Source: Struthidea cinerea (lineage: Eukaryota > Chordata > Aves > Passeriformes > Corcoracidae). Taken from it: a stretch of 64,000 nt of DNA. The stretch is taken from assembly GCA_013397865.1 (NCBI GenBank), contig VZTI01004548.1, forward strand, positions 187,299 to 251,298, written 5' to 3'. The position numbers and the translations under genes are program-made. Of this stretch, positions 54,216-64,000 are shown piece by piece; position 1 is the stretch's first letter; each line of letters begins with the position of its first letter. Below the pieces are notes generated by a model. It had not been told where the DNA came from and did not search any database. It saw only the letters and a list, made by a program, of their open reading frames with translations.

Positions 54216-54268
54216 ACTGATTTTTAAACCTCTTGCTCATTCATCTCTTCCAGGTTTTAAAAATCAGT
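54216..54268. repeat. 16-bp inverted repeat with one bulge
   Basis: The left arm ACTGATTTTTAAACCT (54216-54231) pairs with AGGTTTTAAAAATCAGT (54252-54268) apart from one extra T, around a 20-base spacer. It could fold as a stable hairpin in the intronic transcript. No known element is recognised. Confidence 0.75.
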
Positions 54269-57200
54269 TTGTATATAAATTGCTTTGTTGCAGTCCTGGC
54301 ATTTAAATGTGGTTCTTTCTTCTCATACATAAAGGATAAGCCCTTTCATCTTAGCAGACATTACCTTAATTTCTGCATCTGTCTCTCAAATAGTTTAATG
54401 CTTGAAACGCTGCTTCTAACCAAAGGCTTTCCGTAATTAGTTTCCAAGGCAACCAGCCATCTTGGCGACAATCAGATGAACCAACTGCAGGGAGAGGAAG
54501 GAAACACACTATGAAAATGAATAGTAATAGCACAGTACCACTGTGCAAACAGGCGTTGTACATCACCAGAGACAGCGCGATAGTTTTGGTGTCTCATCAG
54601 TTCATTTACAAGGGAAGAAGTCACAACTCAGTAAAAGAAAAGCTGCGCAAGAGTGTGTGTCTTTTTTTCACAGCTCACTAAGCTGGGATTAATGGCTTCA
54701 GTGTGATATGAATCACGTATCTGGGGGAGGAGGAGAACCACTGGGGCTTTTCAGGGCCCCTCATGGACCAAGGTGTTTCCAAGTGCACTTCATAGAGCAC
54801 AGTTATACTGTGGTTCAAACAGCAAGATTATCAGAATGGGGGCCACCCCCCTGCGCTTTTTGAGCCCAGCTGCTGGTGGTGCTGTCTGGAACACCCTGAC
54901 AGTTCATAGCTACACTCTCTTGTGGGGAGACGTCCCCAAACATGAGGTCCAGAGGTGTGATCCAGAGCTGTGGTGTGTTTGCTCCAGGCTCCAGATGGGT
55001 TTGGACCAGGCCATTCCATGGCAAAGTACCATCCCAGTCAAGTCTCTCACTGCTTGTGATTATACGTTCATATGGGATTCCTGTCTCTTATCCCACGCTC
55101 TTACCCGTGCAATTCCACCTGCCTCTGGGGAGCAGATTAAAGACATCAGGGGCAGCCTGGACTAAATTTATAGAGAATCAGGCCCTGTAAGTCATCAACT
55201 CGACTCAAATACAAATTTACCCCACAATATGCAACCAGTAAGCTGGAAAGCAGCATAATAATTTTAGAGAAAATGAATGTTCCCAGGCTTAAAAAAAGCC
55301 CATGTTACTAAATTAAATTTGTTCGTGTCACACCATGGGCATGCATGTGGAGGTATAATGGTGCACGTATTACTGGAAACTCTTTCTTCCAAAATGTGTA
55401 ATAAATAAAATTATCAACAATATACATAGACCCTTAAAAATACCCCAAGTATCTTCTGTCCTGGGGAAATGCATGTAAAGAGTCAGAAAAGAAAAGTATT
55501 GCTGTGTCTTTATTACCTCATATGAGTAAAACGCTTGATCTGCTGCATAAACTAGATCTAGTGAAAATAAATTAAGTCTTCATAATGTTTTTCAGTTCAT
55601 GGTTTATGCACCAAGTTATATGGGGAATATTGCAGAGTGCTGCTTATAGTGAAGCAGAATAAACCTTTCAGACTCTTTGAAAGCATTGAAAAAAGTGAAT
55701 TGAGTGCAATTCTAGTCACAGTAAAATGCTATTTATAACAAAAAATATAAGAAATAGTAACCTTATCTTTCCTAGAGGAGATTGCACTGACTTTTCTTAA
55801 TTTTGTAGGGCATTTCGAAAGGAAAGGAAATGCTTAAAAAGAAAAAAAAGAATGGCTACTATTCAGTATTTTTGGTCTGCTTGAAGGCAGTGCTCTGCAG
55901 TACAAAACCCCTTCCAAAAAATTCTCATGTGAGCATTGGGACTGAATTACTGCGACACTTCTGGGTTATATCCAAATAATAGTTTGAAGTGATCCTGACA
56001 TGCAGTAATAGTTTATATAAGCAGAATTCTTTTTCCATTGGACTTTGTCCAATTCCAGGGAATAACACTGGGATTGTACTCTGACGTGCTGATGGGAAGT
56101 ATGGAGAAAATGGGAAATTTGTGTGTTTTTAAAATGAAAACTGTGTGACTCAGTTTACTTTCTTCCCCCAGTGGATATGGATCCTTTCATATTTTGAGCA
56201 GCTAAGACTGGAGAAGTTTCGTTTACGCTGTGGGATATGAAAAGAAGAAATGAGCGTTGTTTATGTGTGTCTGTGATTGCAAGGGTGTGCTCTTAAGGGT
56301 GTTGGATGTACAGTTTCAGGGTATTGAAAGCCAAAAGGGACAGTTGGATATCTCCAACTCCCCTGTGCCACAGGGCTTGGGGACATGATCCAAAGGGCAC
56401 TTAAGAGCTGCCTGTTAGTGATGTGGATACGCCATCACGCTGTGTGACAGTGCTGAAGCATTTCTGACTTCTGCAGAAGGTTTGGACAAGAATGAATGTA
56501 ATATTACTATTATTAGCAATCTTTGTGAAAGAGACTTCAGGTGTTGTGAAATTTAGGGAAGCATGCTAAGCTGGAAGTCAGCTTTGATAGTGGTGGTTTC
56601 GATCTACCTAATATGGACTTGTAGGTCTACAACAAGAGCTGCTGAGGAGCAAGGAGGCAGCGTAAGGAAAGAGAGGGTATGGGAAGCTGGTAATGAGGAT
56701 GGTATTGTGGTGGGACCGTGTTACATGGCACTGGAGCTGGTTGCACTGTGGATTGAAGGAAATATAACCATGAATGTTGCTAGGGAAAGCAACTTCTCTC
56801 TGATTTCTGTGAGATCTAAAGCCTCTATGGGAAATTCTAGGTGAAATTTGAATTTCAGGAGAACTTAGGATTTTATAGAGGCTTTTAAAAAGTACTGGAA
56901 CTTCCTTGGATGTTAAATCATCTTTCGTGATCATTTCTCAAGTCAGGGTATTTCTCAAAAAATATACTAGAACTGCATAGACAATTTAAATATTATCTCC
57001 TTAAAATTACCTATGTGTGAAAACCACTGCTGCATTGTAACATATGTAATAAGTCATTTGCTTCCCATAAATACAGCTGCAAAAACTCCTCCCGAACACA
57101 ACTGGATTTTTAGTTTATTACCCTTACTTAAGAATCTAAAGAATTCACTAATTAAAAATTTCTATGACACATCTCTTCAAGGAAGCTGTCTGGGAACAAG

Positions 57201-60200
57201 TATCTTTTCTTGAGGATATCTTGAGCAATTTTGAGTATTCTTTTCATATGGTACAAAGAATTTTTGTTGTGGTTGTAACAGCCCCTTGTATCTGATCTTG
57301 TTTTTAGTGAACTAGCTTCAAGTGATGAAAGGTAGTTTAAGTTTTGATTATTTTTGACATGAAGGTCTTTGTATTGAAGGATGTGAGTTGTGAAGAGAGA
57401 TGCAGTCCTGAGAGATATAACACTGGTTTTGTCTGTCTGAACAAAAAAGAAATTTTGATGGAAAGTTTATTTAATGAATTTTGTTCCACTTAAAGAGTAA
57501 ATAATTGTGGTTATGAATGGCAGTTACCAGTAATCATAAAACTCTTCTTTTCCATGTGCTCTGGGATCTGATGTTTTGCAGTCAAGTATGTCCTTTAACA
57601 ATAATTGTGCCAACAGATTAGTTAATCTGACAATATTGCTAAGTCATGTCAAGGAAAATGGGTTTAAGAAAATTTTTTCAGGGCACAGAAAATTTTGTCA
57701 GCACAGTGAAAGAAATTAGGAGAAAGTATCATGCCCTCAGAACCAATGTTGCAGTTTGTGCTTTTTTTTCTGAAATTATTTCTAATGTAACCTTTTATGC
57801 ACAAATTAAATGTGTATTCCACTACACAATGTTCAATCAGCAAATGTCACATTAGTTATGGGAAAAGAAGGTTTAGCCATATGGAGGGAGTATGAAGCAC
57901 AACACAGCTTTCAGATATTGCATTTAATTACCCTCCAAGGACTAACATGCACAACCGTCATCTATCTGGAGATGGCCTAAAAGCAGAATTTCACTCTTGA
58001 TGTGACTATCATGAAGGAGAGAGGCAAGGAACAGAAGGACACAAGAAGGGGGCCAGAGGGGGAAAAACTAATGAAGTGTTTCAGAGGCATCAATTCCCTG
58101 CTTCCCCCAAGCACATTTTTGTCCTCTTCTTCTAGGAGATTCCAGTTCTCTAGGAGAGAATCTCCCGTGAGAGATACATTGCGGAACAGCCAAAAGCTGT
58201 TTGAAGAATGTTTTATATGCCCAAACAAATGGTCTTGATATTGTGTTATAGAGAAAAGTGAGAATTTGGTTATAAAATGTAGTCACAAATGTATAAGTTG
58301 GCAGTAGCACAGAAGTAAAATTCTTAGGTCCATATACTACACAAAACCACAAAATACATCAATTGGGGCTGTGTGTGGATTTGTGAGATTCTCTAAAGGG
58401 CATGAAGACTCTGAAATGGTGGATGAATTAATCTCAAATATATATTCAGTTATTTTTATCTGCAACAAATAATATGTGTGTGGAATCTTCATCTTAATAT
58501 TTAATGCATTCTTCATTTAATATTTAACTCAAATTTTATATAGTACTCATTCTTCATATAAATGAAATCATTGTTTACTGCATATTTTACAGCATCACTA
58601 TCCCTGGTGGCCAGATTCCTGTCCTGTTAATACCAAGTGAAGAGATAAATTGCTTCCCTGGGTTTGCACTATAGTTACAGTCACAGGGGTTTGACCCTTT
58701 GTATGAGGGAAGCAGCTCCTGCAGAATGTGGAAATGGTTTTGTCTCCGCAGAATTAAAGGCAGGACAGGCATCGCTTGACTGGCAGTGACAGACCACCAG
58801 TAGCTGGGGTATGTCTTTTGTCACCACAAGATTGTGGTTCCTTGTGGAACCTCATATATTGGCACTGGTGGTATTGGTGTGATAGAAAGAGACAAAATTG
58901 TGACACCAAAAAAGCGCTTTTCTATAAATTTACTGAGGGAAGATTGAACCTTGTCTAGTGTTTATAGTCCTCAAAGGGAATTTGGTCTTCCTTCAGAGGC
59001 TTGTGTGTAAATTGGAAAACAGGCGAGTAGGCTCTGCAAGCTTACAGTAAAATTTAGCTACTGAGGGTACAAGGGATCTTATTTTTACTGTGATTTCTGG
59101 TTAGATGAGGAAAGTCCTGTTCCCACAGGAGAAGTTTCATTTTCTGTTCTCCTCCTGTTTTTCCTACTCCTGTCTGGAAAATTTACGTGACAAGGCGTGA
59201 CCTGTGCAGAGCAAACATAGTGAGGAATGATTGTGTACTACTGTCCTTTGCTCACATGGTAACACTCTAGGAGGTGACTGCATTGCTGTTTACAGTGCAC
59301 TGAAGCAGAGAACTGCAGTGCTCTGGCTGCAGACCCCCTAGGCAGCTCCCCCACTGCAGGAAGGGTCTGCAGGAGTGGACGGGAGGCCAGGGAGAGGACT
59401 CTGCAATGCTTCGTAAGTTCCTCCTTTTTCTGAGTGGTAGAAACAGAGCTGAGATGCAGTACTTGCAGATGGCACTCAAGAGAGGTTAAACATCTTGCTA
59501 ACATACTGACAAATTTTTGGGCCTTGCCTTCAGTTTCTATTAAACTAATTGGATGCTCATCCTGATATTCTCTTCCTCTCCTTTCTTCATTTTGTCCTGA
59601 AGACAAATTAGCCAGTACCACTGGTTCAATAGGCTGCTGCATCACCAGGCACAACTTTTCAGTCGTTCAATCCAATATAGGTAGGGGCTGCTCAGATCTG
59701 AGATAAGCTTCAAGTAACTCCATCCTCAGAACAAAAATGCTTTCAATAGTGTTAGGAGCTAGAAAACACCTGACCTGCTATCCAGGTGACAGGACAGTGG
59801 GCTCCACAATAATTTAGTCTTGCCAGACAGTTGTTGCTGTGCTTGATATCCCTTCTGTTCCCATGAAGTGCAATCAACACTGATAGCTCATCCTGACTAT
59901 GCTGTTAAAATTTTTTTAGCCCTGAGTCCATTTATCAGTTTTGCTTGTTTGCTGTAGGAAAGAAGGAATTGTGCGATCACTTCTGACATTTGCTTACTGC
60001 TTTGAAGGCAAAGGTGTCATAATTGTATTTCTATAGCAAGGTATAAAGGCACATTGCTGTCTAACTGGAGATAGCTAAGTTCTGTCCTCAGAAATGTGCA
60101 TGTATAATTGAAAAACAGTAGATTCTTTTTAAAGTGTGGGCTTTTTGCAACAAAGGAACCCAAATTAATGTACAAATAACCTCAACAAAGACAACAAAAT

Positions 60201-60814
60201 ACTTTTTAACTGTGATCTTATGGGAAATCTCATTTTTCTTGCTACTGTCTTACTAAAACCTAGGAAAGAAGAGCTCTAGAGTTAACACTGCCTCGTTGTT
60301 CCCAGATATCATCAAAATGGAAAGACACATTACAGCAGGTCACATCTCTGCCTGTCATTCCATTAAAGTGGCATATTTCTGCCACTTGTCAGGTATGAAA
60401 AGCACAGTAAAAATTTTCAGACCTTCTTTGTGGCAATGCTGCCTGTCAGCATCAGTATTTTTTGTTATGGAAAGATCTAATAGACTCATAAAATATCATG
60501 GGTTTGAGCTGTAGATGAGGTAGTCTGTCCTTTTGTGATCTAGTTTTTTTCTGTCTTTTCTCATTTGTAAATAAAGGATGATAAATAACTTTGATTAAAC
60601 AGACTAAACTGACCAGATGGCAGTGGATTCAAGTGTAGGGAAGATATGCTCCTAACAGGTATTAATTGGACATGGTAGTTTTCCTGTCACTGCTGCCAAA
60701 GTCATGATAGCTCCTTCTCTCAGTAAAAGTGTAAGCATATCCTCTTAGCTTGTATTTTTCAATGACTTTTAAAAATTAAAGCCCACAGAGGCAGGAAGGT
60801 GGATTTAAAAATGA

Positions 60815-61390
60815 CTGAACTACTGGGCTTAGAGGGTTGTGATCAGCAACACAGAGGCCAGCTGGAGGTTAGTTACTGTTTGGGATACTGTGAGGGTACT
60901 GGTGCTAATCCTGTTTAACCTCTGAGTGATCTGAAGGTTGTGGGATGGAGTGCAGTCGCAGCAAGTTTGCAGATGGTACCAAATTAAGAGGAGTTTGATA
61001 CACCAAGTAGTTGTGCTGCAGTACTTTGACAGGCTGATGAAGTGAGCGCAGTGGAACCTCATGAAGTTCAGCAAAGGGAGTCCTGCACCTGAAGAAGAAT
61101 AACCCCATGCACCAGTACAGACAGGGTAGAGGCTTCCTGGCTGGAAAGCAGCTCTGCAGAGAAGGATCTTGGGGTCCTGGCAGTCAAGCTGACCACAAGC
61201 CAGCACTGTACTGTCACAGCAAAGAAGGCCAAGAGCATCCTGTGCTTCATTGGATTAGCAAGGTCAGCAGGTCACTAGAGGTGACCCTTCCTTTTTACTC
61301 TGCAGTGGTGAGGCTGCATCTGAAGTGCCATGTACAATTCTGAGCTCACCAGTGTAGGAAAGACATGGGTGTCCTCATGAGAGAATTGTC
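60815..61390 (+). mobile_element. CR1 LINE fragment, reverse transcriptase 3' part
   Basis: The sequence follows the avian CR1 open reading frame 2 consensus in order over about 570 bp. Hallmarks are GCAAGTTTGCAGATG (60961-60975), AACCTCATGAAGTTCA (61055-61070), CCCCATGCACCAGTAC (61103-61118), CTGGAAAGCAGCT (61141-61153) and AAGAAGGCC (61222-61230), then GTGGTGAGGCTGCA near 61306. CR1 retrotransposons copy themselves through an RNA intermediate. This copy is truncated at both ends, lacks the 3' UTR with its short terminal repeats, and has lost its reading frame through substitutions and small indels, so it is inactive and old. It is sense to GRIA3. The match is judged from memory, so the ends are good to perhaps 20 bases. 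Confidence 0.88.
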
Positions 61391-62104
61391 CTTATTGCTC
61401 TAGAAATACCACAATGGTTCATACCAATTTAATATTAGCCAGTTAATATCTTTAGTGCTATCTTCCAAAACTGTAAAAAACATCTGAAAGCTAAGGCAAA
61501 AATTTGTAGTTGCCTATTTATTATAATGATGACTGATGCAGTGGAAACCAAATTTGTCTTTATGCTTGCATTCAAAAAATAATTCCCCTCAGCAAAAGGA
61601 AAAGCAAAATTGCCAATGCTGACTTAATTTCTCAATCTGGCATATAGGTCTGTACTTCAAGTAAGCCTGGTGCTGACCAGCAGATTTTACTTTTATTTTG
61701 AAAACAGATACATTTTAGTTATGTTCCCTCTAGATGTTCTCTTAATTAATTGGAAATATCCAAAGAGCTAATTAAAAATACAAACTTTATTTGATTCTAT
61801 ATCAAACCTGACATTATGATCTTTTTATCTACAAAACAAGAATTATGTGGGATATGAAATATGAATTATTCATTATGGTTTCCAGCCATTTCTTTCTCTT
61901 CTCCTTTGTTCAGTGTAAAATCTTATAAGCTTTTCTTTCAGTCAAGGTGAAAGCAATATTAAGTCTCGGAAGTCAAACTTATGAAAGACATGTAGCTCTG
62001 TGAAATCCTTGCCCTGTAATCCTGGCTTTCTATTCACCATCACTATTCAATATCCCACTTTCTGTATAAGCTTCACAATATATCAGCAGTTGATGAGATT
62101 TATT

Positions 62105-62137
62105 TGTTATACTCCTGTTATACTGTTATACTCCTGT
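62105..62137. repeat. 14-bp direct repeat
   Basis: TGTTATACTCCTGT occurs at 62105-62118 and exactly again at 62124-62137. A partial copy (GTTATAC) between them suggests slippage duplication. Confidence 0.8.
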
Positions 62138-64000
62138 TTTTCTTCTTCATAAAAAAGCTTTATCCATCCCTTTGCTCCCCTGGGAGTAACACGTCTGTGA
62201 TTGTTTCTGCTGGGCTCGCTAATCCAGCAGCTCCCTTCAACATGCTGGACAGTTGGTGCAGGGTGGAAAGTGAGGGAGGAGGAAAGTTGTACTTGTTAAG
62301 ATTTAGGACAGCTGTGTAGTGTGTAGTGAATTTTAAACACATTGTTAAGATCCAGTTCAATAGTTATGAGCCAACATGGTTGATTGTATGAATAGAAATG
62401 CTGGCAGGTCACTTCTGAGAGATGCTTTATGAATTAAAGCTTGACTGTAGTACATTGGACCTCTCAAAGGTCTAATAAACAGAGTCATTTTGAAGACATG
62501 ACAACAGATGAGACGAAAGTTGAGTCTGATCTATGCTAATGAGTCCTACATTTCCTGTTTGCAGTATTGCCCTGATGTCTGTAGCAGCTCCATGTATGTA
62601 TTTCTTACAGCCTCTGACTTCATCTGTGGTGATACTTTTCTCTTAAATAAACACATTTCTGAATAGAAATGTAAAAGCTTCCTTATTTGTTGTTAAGGTT
62701 AAAACCACAAAGAGTACTGTTGTTCTTAAATAAGTTTTTTGTCTCTAACCTGCCTTTAGGGTGAAATTAAAACATACAGAGAATTCAGTATGCAAATAGC
62801 ATGCACACCAGATGATCTGAAGGAAGCCTGCACATTTCCACAGAAAACAAATGTGAGCGCAGGAAAGCAGATGCTTTCTACCAACAGAGTGTACATACAG
62901 TTCTCAAGAGGACCTGCACAGCAATTTATTTTCAGATTGCTGGAAGTATGCAAATTCCTACAGAATTAAATGTGAATTTAAAAGAAATGGCATCTATTAA
63001 GGACAATACTACCCGAAGAGGCAATTGGGAACTTAATAATTTAATCAAGAACTTGAGCAGGCTCAGCAGTATATCTAAAGTCAGTGACTCAAATGTCATC
63101 TGTTTTAGCAAAGACATAAGTGGTTATGTTGTCTTTTAAAGTGTGGTGTTTGGAGTGTTTTTCTGTGACCATGGAGTACGTTTGTATGGTTATGTATAGA
63201 TTTTCAGATGATTCTCCATCAAAAAGCATCATCTGTTCACTTGAGCTGCCTGTAGGATATATACTACGATAATACTTGTGGGTATTGCCAGCAACGTTTG
63301 CTATTTTTAACCCAACAAGCCTGGGTAAAATAGATTATGTCCTGACACACATGCAATCACCACATTTATAAATGAAATTCTTACTGGTGGGTGTTGTTCC
63401 ACTTGATGGCTGTGGGACTGGATGGATGTTTCTGAGATTATAATCTGAAGGCAAGGGCACAGTCTTGCACGAGGGGCACTGCTAGTGAGCCAGCAGCCAG
63501 CTGTGTGGACATGGGAAGTGTGTGGTTTCCTTCCTTATGCAAAAGCACAGCATTCTTGGGGTGGGGGTGAGCACGCAGAATGGCAAAGTTCAGGTTTGCC
63601 AGACAGTGCTGCCTCCACTGTTCCCCATTATCCTCAGGGAATCCAGCTGCTGAGTTCATCCTGCTGCCCTTTCGTCTCTTAGCGATTCCATTTAATGACT
63701 GTTTGTACAGAGAGATGCCCAAGTGAGGTCAGCGAGGGCAGGAGATGTTGCTCAGTGGAATGTGCAACATAACATTTAGTAGCAATTTTGACAAAACATG
63801 TAAGGTCAGATGTGTCCATTTAGATGCACTGGAAATGACAAGTTTTCAGGCCTTTTGAAAGCTGTCAAAAGGCAGTGAAGGTCGCTGCTTATAACTTTGG
63901 GAATTTAACTTTAGACATTCATGTATGACAAGGCTTGGCCAGGGTTCTTATAGGAAACTCCCTGTACGACTTGGAGCCTACCCAGCCCTGCTGTGCTAGT

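Larger units (their letters stand above)
47787..64000 (+). other. GRIA3: GRIA3 intron 4, 5' part
   Basis: The intron starts at GTATCT and continues past the window. The next GRIA exon is a 54-bp piece encoding a GKHSRGYHYMLANLG-type segment. I did not find it, so it lies beyond 64000. The stretch holds an antisense solo-LTR-like element (50865-51159), a tandem duplication (52271-52296), a bulged inverted repeat (54216-54268), a CR1 fragment (about 60815-61390) and a short direct repeat (62105-62137). The rest shows no gene I can support. Open frames at 48160-48618 and 59238-59654 on the minus strand carry no recognisable domain. Confidence 0.9.

Noticed and set aside
54755..55170. GC-richer segment with a 130-codon open frame
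   Set aside because: It looks different from its surroundings, but no splice-bounded exon, domain or repeat could be recognised.
59238..59654. 138-codon minus-strand open frame
   Set aside because: No family features. The part of low stop density coincides with a GC-rich patch.
47787..64000. Search for GRIA3 exon 5 (54 bp, GKHSRGYHYMLANLG-type segment)
   Set aside because: No matching coding segment with splice sites was seen, so the exon is taken to lie beyond the window.

Overview
The window is a piece of a vertebrate, most likely avian, chromosome. It lies inside one large plus-strand gene, GRIA3, which encodes the AMPA-type glutamate receptor subunit GluA3. Two coding exons can be placed to the base: 16692-16931 (240 bp) and 47599-47786 (188 bp). 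Both have canonical AG/GT borders and open reading through their whole length, and their phases match across the intron (G|GA). By the exon layout of GRIA genes they are the third and fourth coding exons, and they encode part of the extracellular amino-terminal domain. Everything else is intron: the 3' part of intron 2 (1-16691), all of intron 3 (16932-47598, 30,667 bp) and the 5' part of intron 4 (47787-64000). Exon 2 and exon 5 were not found.

The avian assignment rests on three points. A degraded CR1-type LINE lies at about 60815-61390, no mammalian Alu, L1 or MIR-like sequence was recognised, and repeat density is low. CR1 also occurs in reptiles, so 'bird' is an inference, and the species cannot be named.

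Intron 2 holds mostly unremarkable AT-rich DNA. It also contains a 21-nt interval with strong splice-site consensus on both sides (3022-3042), and a GC/CpG-enriched block at 14850-15179 that ends in an A-run and is flanked by a 16-bp exact direct repeat, as a retroposed insert would be. Intron 3 is long and poor in recognisable repeats. It carries short tandem duplications, homopolymer runs and a 16-bp perfect inverted repeat at 35307-35350. Intron 4 holds a compact solo-LTR-like element in antisense orientation (50865-51159) with an exact 6-bp target-site duplication, a bulged 16-bp inverted repeat at 54216-54268, and the CR1 fragment.

Apart from the two exons I recognise no protein-coding gene. 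The many open frames of 60-190 codons have no family features and are treated as chance. No tRNA, rRNA, CRISPR array, operon or other prokaryotic feature is present. All homology statements come from memory of the families; no search was run.
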